IMG/VR virus record: IMGVR_UViG_3300043467_001012
Span: 62,001-126,000 of that record
Source of the DNA: a virus
Length of the DNA: 64,000 nt
Strand: one strand, 5' to 3'
In this document: positions 54,701 through 61,877 of the stretch, piece after piece
How the letters are laid out: each line of letters begins with the position of its first letter
How positions within the stretch are numbered: the stretch's first letter is position 1
Program-made: the position numbers and the translations under genes
The notes under the pieces: generated by a model
Told to the model about the DNA's origin: nothing
The model's database searches: none
What the model saw: only the letters and a program-made list of their open reading frames with translations

Positions 54701-56425
54701 AAGTCCCCGTCTGATTAACACACATTCTCCCACTGCGGGATCTAGTTCTGAACTTCTTATTAAACTGATTTGTCTTGAATTGACATGTCTAATAAATTTC
54801 ACTGTGTATATTTGATTATTTGCCAACTTGTCAGTGTCGTTGGTTATCAAAATTCTGGCACCATCAAAAAGACTTTCGCCATCGATAATATATCCGCTAC
54901 TGCCTTCTATAACTGAAAACACATCTGTGGTGAAATCGTCTATGTAATCTACTGCGGGCATTGCCAGTGATCCGTGATTGTACAATTTTAAATTTGATTT
55001 AAATTCTATTATAGGACGTTTTGCTCTAGTAGTTTCATCTGCTTCAAAGCTGGATTGATTTAAGTTGTGAGCATAATCCAACACTGCTCTATGATACCAT
55101 CTATTGTATCTTGACCATGGATTGGAATCTACACTGGCTCTGTTAATTGTAATGTAATCTTTGTCGCCTGGGAATGCCGCAGCGTCGTCAAAAGGTTGGG
55201 TATCAAATCCACCATTATCGAATAAAATTTCAGGCGAAGAATTTGCAAATGTAGCAGATACTACAAGATCAGCAACATTGATTAAGGAAATCTTTTCTCC
55301 TACCCCTTCTACTATCCATTTGTTGTTCATGGATTGATTACCGTATTTCGCCGGAGATACTGTGCCAGTGAAATAAATTATCATACCATTGCTGAAAGTT
55401 ATACCATTGCTGCTTGTGTATGTGGTCTTGCCGAGAATCTCTTTTTCAATGTCAATTTTAGTGTTGCTTTCAATATTGGCAATGATAAATCGACCAAATC
55501 TATTTGGGTCAGTGAAACTTTGATAGAACAAAACGTCAGGAGCATCTAGAGGCACGGTGAAAGTTATTGTGCCATTTTCAGTTCCGTTATTGGTCAGTCC
55601 TTTATTATAGTCAAACGAGGTAGTCTCGTTGGCTACATCGACAAACTCCCAATCGTCGCTGTTTTCATCTATGGTACTGCCGTCTACAGGATTGATATTT
55701 TTTTTGGCCTTCCATATTTTACCGTCAAACACCGTGAGCTGCCCTTGAACATAGGGAAACACAGGATTGTACTGCAACGTACCTGTGTCAACGTTGGTTC
55801 TAATGATAAATGGATTACCTGGGGTTGCAACTTGGAATTTATAGGTCTGTCCTCGGTACAATGTGATTGCAGGATTATTGGTCAATCCATCTGGGGTGAA
55901 TATAAAAACACTGCCCACCCCAGGTCTCACGCGATAGGTGCTGGTAATATTCTGTGCTTGGCCGAGAATTTTAATTGGAGGCGGTCCTGCAGGCACCCAA
56001 TAGTATTCACGATAATTGACCAACTTGTCCCATTCTATAGGGGGATTCCAAGTATAGTGATCCTGTGATACTATTAGATCATCTCGTTCTTCGTTGTTGT
56101 TGAAAAATTTTATTTGATTTTTGAAATCTAAATAGTCCCAAAAGGCAGTGGCTTTTTGATCTTTTTCAACCACAACTGCTGGTTCCAACTGGTATCTGCT
56201 TCTTAGTGTTTCGTCACTGTCGAGATATACGTCCTTGGTGTTGAATGTTTTGCCGTATCTTCTGCCTATATATCCAACTTTCTTTTCAAGCACACCGGGC
56301 TGAGTCAGAGGATCCAGAGTTGCTGCTAGAAATTTTTGATTAGCTTCAGTTTGAAAAATCTGTGGGAGCAGTTCAGAAGTTTTTCTAATAGGTAGACCAC
56401 TTTCGGGAAATATTTTATCTGCCAT
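42695..56425 (-). CDS. giant virion structural protein with beta-propeller and repeat region
   Basis: 4576 residues, about a fifth of the window, uninterrupted. The N-terminus (PESGLPIRKTSELLPQIFQT, 7-26) is followed by KKVGYIGRRYGKTFN; I recognise it from marine T4-like phages, where it sits where T4 has wedge genes 7-8. Residues about 2180-2750 hold six or more FG-GAP-like motifs (DQFGISLTMSRDGAVLVVGA, then SFGYSIDTTSSIIVVGSP), a beta-propeller. Residues about 3160-3560 have GSGYT...V.G.G.GA repeats. Residues about 3750-4450 have DGST repeats (YIGDGSTRRFKIG, FVADGTTNLF). No strong ribosome site. Probably peripheral baseplate or large tail fibre. Confidence 0.85.
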   Translation of the reverse strand: MADKIFPESGLPIRKTSELLPQIFQTEANQKFLAATLDPLTQPGVLEKKVGYIGRRYGKTFNTKDVYLDSDETLRSRYQLEPAVVVEKDQKATAFWDYLDFKNQIKFFNNNEERDDLIVSQDHYTWNPPIEWDKLVNYREYYWVPAGPPPIKILGQAQNITSTYRVRPGVGSVFIFTPDGLTNNPAITLYRGQTYKFQVATPGNPFIIRTNVDTGTLQYNPVFPYVQGQLTVFDGKIWKAKKNINPVDGSTIDENSDDWEFVDVANETTSFDYNKGLTNNGTENGTITFTVPLDAPDVLFYQSFTDPNRFGRFIIANIESNTKIDIEKEILGKTTYTSSNGITFSNGMIIYFTGTVSPAKYGNQSMNNKWIVEGVGEKISLINVADLVVSATFANSSPEILFDNGGFDTQPFDDAAAFPGDKDYITINRASVDSNPWSRYNRWYHRAVLDYAHNLNQSSFEADETTRAKRPIIEFKSNLKLYNHGSLAMPAVDYIDDFTTDVFSVIEGSSGYIIDGESLFDGARILITNDTDKLANNQIYTVKFIRHVNSRQISLIRSSELDPAVGECVLIRRGLVNRGFMYHFNGVGWIKSQSKTGVNQTPLFDMFDANAVSFSDADSYPVSSFVGSPIISYKQGIGGLDKELGFAISYLNIDNVGDIQFTWNLDSDVFNYTLDKKLYYQNLATGFYKFNIDEQYDNGWLKLDPNVVQPIIDTITVNSITNEIVTAVVDWTTLTDDKIAKILFYLNGVQLRDTYTRNIDTFTFTNNFAVGDVITIKIFADTVPDLGYYEIPMGLEKNPLNERIKTFTLGQASDHISSGLEMLDNFVGRYPGSNNLRDISGFQNLTRRFLKHSSPAPLSIALLCDKEINIIKSIQYAKKTYTDFKNSFITLANELYYDQTPKDFVDSILEEISRSQNSTRPFAGSDMIGSGAYSTIDYTVEDTGIKTFALSEKFDLATLSSRAVYVYYNNQQLLHNKDYEFNSTFGFVNLKIQLSENDKIQIREYVSTAVNFIPPTPTKMGLYKKYLPRRFLDDTYAEPQEVIQGHDGSITVAYGDFRDDVLLELEYRIYNNIKQEYKENVFDIDLILGGYYGNSQYNKLQVDNIVNAEFLKWIQGTSIDYVKNSYYDSQNSFTYTYSNMTDPTGAVNLPGYWRGVYQWFYDTTRPHQCPWEMLGFSEKPTWWESEYGPAPYTSNNLILWEDLRDGIIRQGDRAGIRDRYKRPSIMQHIPVDGDGQLLSPLDSGLAGNFSLVNNQGAFQLGDLAPVEFAWRSSSEWPFAIMSVLSLLKPMEFIADGFNRSAVTTNILGQTVNTNTQMFLTIDDLIYESTVDQPVSGLVIYIVNYLKSTATDSANLEDKLSNINVKLSNRLAGFVDQAQQKYVLDSKNPKSTSSSIFIPPENYDIIFNVSAPITNLVYSGVIIEKTNQGYKISGYDNSNAFFNYYAAVQSQRDPVIQVGGVSENFFDWESEKFYGNGIVIRYQNQFYRSIRSHTSGIEFEETPNGTATWRKLAGAPITGGITAFRRRNFNKLKIRKLFYGAVVTDIQQVIDFLLGYQEYLKSVGFVFDFYDPQYQAARDWFTSAKEFMFWSQHNWAEGSLLTLSPAASLLKINFAVGVADNILDGFYDYQVLKNDGATLSPRNINVNRDFQTITISTTDTNEGVYFLKLHFVLKEHVVVFDDRTVFNDVIYDKPTGYRQERIKSRGFRTVDWDGDYTSPGFLFDNVNIQAWQPFVDYKLGDIVAYKSYNWTSKYSQLGTAEFQDAGWTKLDSTPTKSLVPNFDYRINQFEDYYEVNTDGVGSSQRNLARHAVGYQPREYLENLAEDEITQFRIYQGFIREKGTANAIVKVFDKISRTDDDSVVLKEEWAFKIAQYGGTDQTKEFEFEIKKDAFAINPQPILITYSEDAGVVLDQYLRIKSSNFSIADTPFTTNLNPLIDYDGVSRSAGYVNKKHVDFILKNKDDILDLDIRTVFNNTHFWITFDKSSWTVLRYNEELALRISRVEKLSETEIELTFERLHNFSVNDIVGITYVLNLNGFFKITAVTRNTIIIAPSSTDDPEIEDSTSAVVGIFTTVRFATYAQLDDQKTALLGLGSKLWVDNNGDNKWEVIEKTKQYSTFEFAEYGITAPLGTGTAVLYLDSLKQIATSIPDSGYVMIYTAQTAGSQLILKQIVPPPDGFDTAVLGSFGKVLAVSPDHRWLAVGSPNASGVKSGYLGELNQFVSYLVGETVLYQGKLWEAVNNISAGDGSSINFNSEDWKPATIVNANPAARGNGFTDQGMISLYRYSQGQWEIAHSFVSPRQAAFEQFGSAISIGVSGNTYYMAVSAVGSLCDPALGANTGRGRVYLYFYNGTEWQHLENTKYLGLYQSSSLVFYPAESIVWYQGDLYESVVDNQGGIILPTVPTNWRKLDPVSTQCSLPTNVAMDDDGSTLAEGLLSSSQLAELVKDGDQFGISLTMSRDGAVLVVGAPNSDGQYFSNYKGNWNLYQEYTEGDVVKWQGGYHRLIDATTSSITSLAQYPDAGLPWSNVGDSASPSTGKIFIYERDAGNRYSLLQTITADSLSDINDTSNGGIIASGDQFGFAIDIDAAATTIVASSPLADITKQNQGAAYVFKFDSDSSVRQFRLKQKLQSFEYFTNEYFGSSISISPSTEKIVVAAKNAGYSITTQFNFTTFDKRRTTFSDPRGFPGQVYVYQRKDTGYFLVEKLEAEFQSGESFGYSIDTTSSIIVVGSPTYQVDGAPAGRVRLFKTSADTDSFKTIGQQSKLTDIDLLQNIELFDNVNNIKITDLDIVDGYKLKILGQAEQEISFKTVYDPAIYITATEEQVIDETQAWFEKPVGQIWWDLSTVKYLNYEQDDFAYRIGNWNSQVVGSSIDIYEWVASPLLPSEWSILADTVEGLAEGISGQPKFIDDTVYNTKVFFNPNTGLATGTLHYYWVKSKTIVPSLAQRKISARDIQLAIENPIGSGAAFMAVIGEDKFLAYNLPTVISTDTALINFEYIKNRKQLNAVHREYQLLTNGVADSLPTATLEEKWLDSLVGEDRAGNTVPDPKLPAKKKYGLSVRPRQSMFVNRDKALKIAIDNINDILLTRPFADTINFENLNKLDPIPGELLNQYDVIVDSNIDLEQVGTVKVRQAEFSANIINGEIDTIDIVDPGFGYRTVPYVEIQGDGFGATAVITLNTQGKVNSITVTSKGRKYSTAIVKIRPFSVLLVSDSTANGFWSIYGWDQQRRIFYRSKSQGYDTTVYWEFIDWWDQGYSPSSRIIKEIGNIYQEPSIEAQVGDLIRIKEYSNGGWAVLAKTEEGQGTLLDNYNLVGKQRGTIKIKDILYNRMVNSLGYDNVGSYDAALYDLQPTKELRFILKAAKENIFVDDLTVEWNKLFFSSIKYAFSEQTYIDWAFKTSFLNAIHNVGALEQPKNYKNDNLQSFQQYIEEVKPYRTSIREYTSRYTNLDVNGAATSDFDLPPAYSVRDGKILPVNQYYNRFDEYPWKSWQENNGYSITAISVSYGGGDYTSPPTVLIQGNGSGATAQAYVSSGKVSGIQVITQGSGYTDIPVVSLVGGNGASVNIAKAAAVLGNSKVRSFDITMRFDRTNKTGTYSQLSNTQSFTATGSSAIFDLIYAPTRDKTKISVTKNNQTVLNTDYEINLYTSSTDTYGLLKGKIKFYIPPLAGDIIVITYEKNDLLLDSIDRINKYYAPTSGMKGQELVQLMTGIDFGGVQVQGTTFEVTGGWDALPWFTDSWDSVESSNDFYYVADGSTTFVSLPYTPENNQLISIYIQRLGTSRPIRIDDPLYDPSLDSSVRTNANAEMPTFIGDGSTKIIEIHRYLSTQPGDTLIFRKLDSDGSVTISDVNLLDTRISGGTLSNIGGAYVSASGMTPEEIVIDGEKFVSPDQVPAPEENVPGQILDSVSIKVFNKTDPGAAPLQHRGYIGDGSTRRFKIGLTIVESKAVTVYVNKIKQEYIGDSTINFSIDFVANEIEFNLAPAISDIIEIVSIGIGGIGIIDYQEFVADGTTNLFLTNAQYAQTSAVLVTLDGEEIDTGFVNSSDFISVENKTMVQFGIAPGFRQVIKIICFESSEYANSNNLSFVRINQQTVPFDGSTRSIPVDQFVNLQRSSEISSVLVNVNGTFLQGIDTTYLVYDGTNNNITLGVDPAESIGTITSGGIKVYINEVLQQFVIDFTYNGNANLINIPTENLTLGDIIRIETNVRAEYSIVGNNLVIPATVNLSLNDDIQIICFSEYPTLNMITDEYTGGRVQFQLPRQPIDENFVWVYKNGQRLTKDADYRLDAPRSVIYLTEDSTVDDLIKIVQFGNIIYKPNRAFEIFKDMLNNYHYKRHSISNSISLAKALTYYDTEIEVTDSSELSDPIPSRRIPGVVIINNERIDYFEKNGNILSQIRRGCFGTGIAEIHAAGSYVINAGADDTLPYTENQEKSNFISDGSTLLIGPLDFTPTQAVRTSWYRHSIPSSYGACDQVEVFVSGRRLRKNPLDIYMESNGASSPSADEIVEAEFSVNGTTPYIRLTEPVAVGAKITIIRKLGRIWYERSEFSASKGVTLLSNRTPIAEFIAAKTSELPE
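48175..49888 (-). repeat. FG-GAP-like repeat region in the giant protein
   Basis: Residues about 2180-2750. Recognisable units include FGKVLAVSPDHRWLAVGSP, FGSAISIGVSGNTYYMAVSA, DQFGISLTMSRDGAVLVVGA, DQFGFAIDIDAAATTIVASS, YFGSSISISPSTEKIVVAAK and SFGYSIDTTSSIIVVGSP. Spaced about 75-150 residues apart, as blades with insertions. Confidence 0.65.
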
Positions 56426-56453
56426 TTTTTATGCTCTTGTTTTAATAACTATA

Positions 56454-59400
56454 TCAGCTGCCAGATGAAGTACTGGTTGACACGCTGGTAGTAAAAGTTG
56501 TAGAATTATTAATGACACTATCTACAGGGATTCTGAGTTCCGACGCAGAAATTGCAGTTACAATTTCTATGTCATCTACTGTAGCGCCACTGACAAAAAT
56601 TTCATCAACTCTGCTTTGTATTTCAAATAGACTACCAAATGACTGTGTAATCTGTCTTGGCAGAATTACCATGTTGCTAATATCAGGTGCCGCGGTATTA
56701 ATCACATATGTGATCAATTCACTGACGTAAAATCTATCACCAAAATCCCAATTATTAATATCAAAGAATTCATTTATGGCATTGATGATTTTAACTTTTA
56801 AATCGTTGTCATTGATCAATTTGTTTACGTTTTTTACTATTTTAAATTTTGCTTGAAATTGCACGTCGGCAGTTGATCCAAATAATACCTTGTAGACCAC
56901 AGGATGATATATTATTTCATCCGATATAGATTTAATCAAATCTAAATTTGATCCGAATGCAATTCGTAGACTATCGCTGTTTGGTTCTTCTGGTTTTTTA
57001 GTTGCGCCTGCAAGAAAATTTCTAAATGCAGTGTTATAACTTCGTGTTAAAAGATACACATCAACAATGTTACTGGAACTGGGATCAATTCTACGATCAA
57101 CATTGGCATTGTGAATGTACTGGAATTTAAGTCCTGCTCTGCCGTAATTTGCAGTATATGAACTTTCTAATACCAAAGTATTTGTGGTTCGATCAACTCG
57201 TTTGACCACATTTTCATTGCTGTCGTAGAAGTAGATTAGTTGGCCGTCGGTATAGTCATTGACATTAACTAGACTTTCTTTCTGCACAACGACAATGATG
57301 TTATCAGTATTATCCACATATTGTTTGATTTTATTGCCTGCTACATCTACAGATTCTTGGAAGAATAAAAATTTCAAATCAAAGTCTAGTCCTGCTACCT
57401 GCTCAAATGCTTCAGGATTGTCAATGACTCCGTCACTGTCAGAATCATAAAATTCAATTTTTATTTCTTCTGTGCTTTGATATCCGTCGTCAAAGGTAAT
57501 AGCATCGCTGATAGCAAAACTAATATCTTGCTTCAAGGGATTCAAAAGATTACTGTCCGGGTTAATTCCTAAAATCTTAATTTGATCTTTGACCACATCA
57601 CCAGTTTTACCGTTATAGGTTTTTTGTGAGCTATCATAATAAAATCTATTTTCTTCTATGCTACCAAACACATACTCTAAACCACGTATTCTAACAAAAT
57701 ATTCATCTGCCTGTTTAACAAATGCAATGATCCATGACGAATCTAAATTTTGACTAGTTGTGTCGCCACTTTTACCAAGGCTAAAATCATTTAACAAGTC
57801 AAGATTAGCAGTAGCTACTAATTTCCAAGATGCATCGATTACTGAAAAACGCAGACCAAAATTAAGATTAGCCAGCATGAGATTGATCATCTCGTTTTCT
57901 ATTCCGTTAGGAAGATTGTTAACAAACTTAGCCACTATCCTAGTAGCAATAGCTTCTGATGGGATAATGTCACTGAACTGCACTGCTCCTAGTCCAGACG
58001 CTAGAATTCCCACACCTGCATTGGTACCGTCGCCTGTGATTTTTATAACTTTGGTCCATAGTCGATCTTTCTGTTCAGGATCATTGGCATCAGTAGTAAC
58101 CAATTTGCCACGTCTAAAAGACTGGCCGGCTGGTGCTGTGAATTTAACCAATGTGCCCGGAGTGATGTATTGCAATGTGCTGGTAGTATATGACCCAACT
58201 TTTAAAATTGTACCATCAATAAAATTGTAAAAATATCCGGTAGAATTATTCACATCTGTGGTTATCTGTTTCCAGCGATAGTTTGTGTCACTAAACAAGA
58301 TCTTGTCAAATTTAGTGAGATAAAAATTGTAGGTATCTGCAGAAGCAAAGATGGGTTCAATGCTGTTGCGTATAAAATTTATAATATCAATTCTATTTGT
58401 AAATTTAAATGCCAATGATTTTTCAATGTTCTGTTTATAAATAAGTCCATCGGCGGCAAATACATTTATACTAGAATACTTCCCGCTGGCATCAATCAAA
58501 TCATAGTTTCTACTGATTCCGCTTGATATTCTATTAATTGCTTTTACTTTGAGAATGTTCTGTGAAGTAGATAATGGGGCAAGATTGTAGTCTTCTCCGG
58601 TAATCATTCTATTCTGGGTATAGTATTGAGCAGGAGCATTTGTTCTGATTGAAGCCACAGACTCACTTGGAGAAGATGAACTTACAGTAGACTTGAGACC
58701 CATGGTCAATGTAAGAGTGTGCCTGACACCAGTCTTGCTGGTATAGGGAATGGATATTGTGATTCCCCTCATTTCATTTGGTGATATTTGATAGCTTAAA
58801 CCATTGCTGGTTCTATAATAGACTCGGAACGATCCTTGAGGTAAATTACCATATACTCCGTCTGCGAATGCTAGATCAATTCTATCATTTTCTTTTGTGA
58901 GCACTGAATAGATATTTCTAATATTGCTATTGATACTGTTATATGAAATGTTGTTGCCTATTAAACTCGATACCTTGGTCCATTCATTTAACTGTACTCC
59001 TGCCGAATTAAGTGCAAATAACCAAACATCATCATTGTTGATATTATTTGTATCTACAGCGATTAATTCATTAGTAGCAGGGACATCGATAGAAAAATCT
59101 GCTAGTTCAAGACTGCCTTGTTTGAACATGAGATAAAATCCAGTGTTAGCACTGGTCCCTCCTTTGCCGTCATTCCTATATATAAAACCTAATTGATTGC
59201 CGGGAAATGGAGTTTCTTCATAAATTTCTTCTTTGCCTTTGAAACTAGTGCTGACTAATTCAAATGCCATTTGGCGGCCAGAAACCACTTTGCTGTAGGC
59301 AAAAATTGGCACATCATTTGATGAGGTTCTAAATCGATATTGCTCTGTAGCAATGCCATCGATTGTTGCGGAACCTTGGCTGCGGCCAAATGCAGTGTTG

Positions 59401-59897
59401 TCTGTCATTGCAGCGTTTAGCACCGTGACGAATTGTTCTACCCAGTTTTGATTGGTTGGATCATTCCACACAATTGTCTGTTGAGCCAGATTTTTACCGT
59501 TGTTATCTAAAACACTTTCTGTGGTGCTGACAGTGTCAAATTTTAACAAACCCTTGGCTGATATGTTACGTTTAGCATTATAACTCAACATTTTAGCAAG
59601 ACGAAGTACACTTTCTTTTCGTTCCGCTAGTTCAATAAAATTTTCACGGCTGGCTAGATCTATTCTAAAAGCAAGACTCTGTCCAAGAAATGCAATAGCA
59701 TCAATCAGAGCAAGATATTCACTGCTTTCAATATAATCGTTAAAATCTTCTGGATAGTTTTCTCTGAAATAGGCAATAATAACTCTGCGAAGATTTTCAA
59801 AATCATAGCTTTTAAAATCAGCACTCTGAAAAGTCTGATAGATCCTAGTCCAATCTTCGTTGAGTATTAAATTATTTTGTCTAGACGTTGTGGTCAT
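56454..59897 (-). CDS. 6: gp6-like baseplate wedge protein
   Basis: 1147 residues; the T4 gp6 is 660, so this is longer. The N-terminal DWTRIYQTFQSADFKSYDFE (15-34) and IAYFRENYPEDFNDYIESSE, then ALIDAIAFLGQSLAFRIDLA and RENFIELAERKESVLRLAKM are the marker of T4-like gp6. A C-terminal FKIVKNVNKL and LKVKIINAINEFFDINNW baseplate-J-like end is present. gp6 dimers form the wedge ring of the baseplate. The order gp5, gp25, gp6 supports the call. Confidence 0.88.
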   Translation of the reverse strand: MTTTSRQNNLILNEDWTRIYQTFQSADFKSYDFENLRRVIIAYFRENYPEDFNDYIESSEYLALIDAIAFLGQSLAFRIDLASRENFIELAERKESVLRLAKMLSYNAKRNISAKGLLKFDTVSTTESVLDNNGKNLAQQTIVWNDPTNQNWVEQFVTVLNAAMTDNTAFGRSQGSATIDGIATEQYRFRTSSNDVPIFAYSKVVSGRQMAFELVSTSFKGKEEIYEETPFPGNQLGFIYRNDGKGGTSANTGFYLMFKQGSLELADFSIDVPATNELIAVDTNNINNDDVWLFALNSAGVQLNEWTKVSSLIGNNISYNSINSNIRNIYSVLTKENDRIDLAFADGVYGNLPQGSFRVYYRTSNGLSYQISPNEMRGITISIPYTSKTGVRHTLTLTMGLKSTVSSSSPSESVASIRTNAPAQYYTQNRMITGEDYNLAPLSTSQNILKVKAINRISSGISRNYDLIDASGKYSSINVFAADGLIYKQNIEKSLAFKFTNRIDIINFIRNSIEPIFASADTYNFYLTKFDKILFSDTNYRWKQITTDVNNSTGYFYNFIDGTILKVGSYTTSTLQYITPGTLVKFTAPAGQSFRRGKLVTTDANDPEQKDRLWTKVIKITGDGTNAGVGILASGLGAVQFSDIIPSEAIATRIVAKFVNNLPNGIENEMINLMLANLNFGLRFSVIDASWKLVATANLDLLNDFSLGKSGDTTSQNLDSSWIIAFVKQADEYFVRIRGLEYVFGSIEENRFYYDSSQKTYNGKTGDVVKDQIKILGINPDSNLLNPLKQDISFAISDAITFDDGYQSTEEIKIEFYDSDSDGVIDNPEAFEQVAGLDFDLKFLFFQESVDVAGNKIKQYVDNTDNIIVVVQKESLVNVNDYTDGQLIYFYDSNENVVKRVDRTTNTLVLESSYTANYGRAGLKFQYIHNANVDRRIDPSSSNIVDVYLLTRSYNTAFRNFLAGATKKPEEPNSDSLRIAFGSNLDLIKSISDEIIYHPVVYKVLFGSTADVQFQAKFKIVKNVNKLINDNDLKVKIINAINEFFDINNWDFGDRFYVSELITYVINTAAPDISNMVILPRQITQSFGSLFEIQSRVDEIFVSGATVDDIEIVTAISASELRIPVDSVINNSTTFTTSVSTSTSSGS

Positions 59898-59914
59898 TTT
59901 ACTATCCTATCATG

Positions 59915-59922
59915 TATTTAAC
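59915..59922 (-). promoter_or_regulatory. late-promoter-like element GTTAAATA
   Basis: Minus-strand GTTAAATA followed by CATGATAGGATAGTAAA and ATG 59897 of gp6. Two mismatches from TATAAATA, in the 41-bp gap between genes 25 and 6. Confidence 0.35.
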
Positions 59923-59938
59923 TATAAAAATAAACTGC

Positions 59939-60376
59939 TTAGTAAATGATTTTGTTTTCTCTATCAAAATCAAAAGTCATTCGTTCATTGATATTAAAAG
60001 GCAGATAGGTTATATCAGCTTCTATTCTTATTCCCATATCGGTGGAATCAATGCTTACTCCGTTGATTTCTATCCTAGGATCATAATTGATAATCTGTTC
60101 AACATCGTCTGTAATTAATTTTTTAACTTCTTCAGTAAATTGTTCAAATAACAAATCCCATAACGCTGTGCCAAAATCAGGATTTTCTAATTTTTCACCT
60201 TTGCGAATATAAAAATGATTGATGATATCCTGTTTTACCAAATCGATGTCGTATAATTTAAATCCATTTTTGGATTCTTGAGAACTGAAACCTTTGTAGG
60301 TAAATGCGGTGTTGCCGCTGGTACCGGTACTGGCAGTTAACGCAGCCACTGATTTTTTGTTATATATTTTTGCCAT
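59939..60376 (-). CDS. 25: gp25-like baseplate wedge subunit
   Basis: 145 residues, close to T4 gp25 (132). IRKGEKLENPDFGTALWDLL carries the family core (NPxFGTxLWxLLFE). It includes EQIINYDPRIEINGV in the second half. gp25 forms the sheath-initiating core bundle with gp6 in contractile tails. It lies between the gp5-like and gp6 genes. Confidence 0.92.
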   Translation of the reverse strand: MAKIYNKKSVAALTASTGTSGNTAFTYKGFSSQESKNGFKLYDIDLVKQDIINHFYIRKGEKLENPDFGTALWDLLFEQFTEEVKKLITDDVEQIINYDPRIEINGVSIDSTDMGIRIEADITYLPFNINERMTFDFDRENKIIY

Positions 60377-60377
60377 T

Positions 60378-61877
60378 TTATGTATCCCTATCAGTGTTTT
60401 TTGGTGTTAGCAGTGTTGGGGCTTGATTCTCATGTAACGCCCAAGGTTCGTGCATGGGAATTCTTTTCATGATACTGTCTAATGTTCCTGCGGAGTATCG
60501 TTTTTTATTGCCCCAGGTTGAACTAGAACTAGTTTTAATATTAGCATGAGTTTTTAATGTAGAGGCCGGTGTGGCAGCTACTGCCAATCCAGAATTTAAA
60601 TTAATGTTGCCTCCGTCAATATTAGTGTCTGATGATTTAATATTGGTTGCTCCGCCTGATGACAGTTTAGTTCCTGATCCGGAAACTAGATCGAATCCTG
60701 CACCGACAGTGATTTTCCCATTTTGAGCTGCAATTAAATTCAAATTGCCCACTGCTTCTATTTGGATGTTGCCTCCTGCGGCTTTTGTGTTGACATTTCT
60801 ACCAGCTTCAAAATTTATATCTCTATCGGCTCTAATATTAACATCGTTTTCTGAATGTATGGATATGCTATCTTGTGCATATACATCAATTTTTCCATTG
60901 CTGGTCAGTTCAACCCATGCGGTGCCACGTGAATTGCCTATATAGATTAAGTCTTCACTGTTGTGTAACAATATCTGATGGCCAGTTCGTGTACGCAGTC
61001 TTACATATTCATTGTAAGGAATATTTGTATCACCTTTTTCTTTCTTAAGTGTATCTGCATAGTCTAAAGGTCCTTGGCCGGCTGGTTTTTTTCTTATGAA
61101 TTGATCATCCCCGTCGTCAAAAACCAATTGGGTGCCACCTAATCTACTAACAGGAACCGTTGATGGACTTTGTGCCTGCCGTTTACCAATAAACTGTTTT
61201 TTTGCATTGGGGCCTCTATCAAATGGCCCGGGGGTTGATATTCCAAATACTGTGTTAGGAATGTTCCTTCTTGAAGTACTTGTGGTAGTTCCACGTACAT
61301 CGTCTTCTAACAATCCCTGTTCTAAAAATACATCAGCAATAGGATGCACCGGTTTTTTTATTTTATCAGTTTCTAAAGATTTATCTAGCGCATTGGTTTT
61401 TCTATTGATTTCTGCCACAGGAAGAGGCCGCGTGGTATCGTATTTTTTCTTTTGTTCTGGTGTCAGTTCAACCGCGGCGGAGCCTCCAATTGCGGGAATC
61501 ATGTGATTCATAAATCTGCTGGGCACACAAGCAAACCAAAATCCTTCTGCAGTATTACCATCAACAAAAGCACACAGTACAGTGGTGCCAATTTCAGGAG
61601 TTGGAAACCACATGCCATAACTTTTTTGTGTGTCATTGTAATCAGTTTTATTCAAGCCTAAATTTTCATACGCAGTGACTCCATAAAAAGGACTGGCATA
61701 TCTTACTGTATATGTCTGACCTAGGTCGCCAATAGTATTTCCATTATCTCTTGATATTGACACTTCTAGTCCGCTCATAAATCCGGGATCCAAATATCCT
61801 ACAACCTTGGCCATCATTATACCGGAGCCGATTTTTCCAGAGCTTTCACTAACTGGGGTTCGTTTTTCAATAGACAT
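60378..61877 (-). CDS. 5: gp5-like baseplate hub spike without lysozyme domain
   Basis: 499 residues. An N-terminal OB-like domain includes MMAKVVGYLDPGFMSGLEVS (21-40), the gp5/VgrG start; YGMWFPTPEIGTTVLCAFVD follows. After a Pro/Lys-rich linker (about 140-280), a beta-helix spike has WVELTSNGKIDVYAQDSISI, NIRADRDINFEAGRNVNTKA, and NIQIEAVGNLNLIA repeats. It ends IPMHEPWALHENQ. Phage T4 gp5 (575 residues) carries a lysozyme domain between these parts; no lysozyme motif is seen here. Its ATG overlaps the stop of the upstream gene (TAATG). Confidence 0.85.
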   Translation of the reverse strand: MSIEKRTPVSESSGKIGSGIMMAKVVGYLDPGFMSGLEVSISRDNGNTIGDLGQTYTVRYASPFYGVTAYENLGLNKTDYNDTQKSYGMWFPTPEIGTTVLCAFVDGNTAEGFWFACVPSRFMNHMIPAIGGSAAVELTPEQKKKYDTTRPLPVAEINRKTNALDKSLETDKIKKPVHPIADVFLEQGLLEDDVRGTTTSTSRRNIPNTVFGISTPGPFDRGPNAKKQFIGKRQAQSPSTVPVSRLGGTQLVFDDGDDQFIRKKPAGQGPLDYADTLKKEKGDTNIPYNEYVRLRTRTGHQILLHNSEDLIYIGNSRGTAWVELTSNGKIDVYAQDSISIHSENDVNIRADRDINFEAGRNVNTKAAGGNIQIEAVGNLNLIAAQNGKITVGAGFDLVSGSGTKLSSGGATNIKSSDTNIDGGNINLNSGLAVAATPASTLKTHANIKTSSSSTWGNKKRYSAGTLDSIMKRIPMHEPWALHENQAPTLLTPKNTDRDT

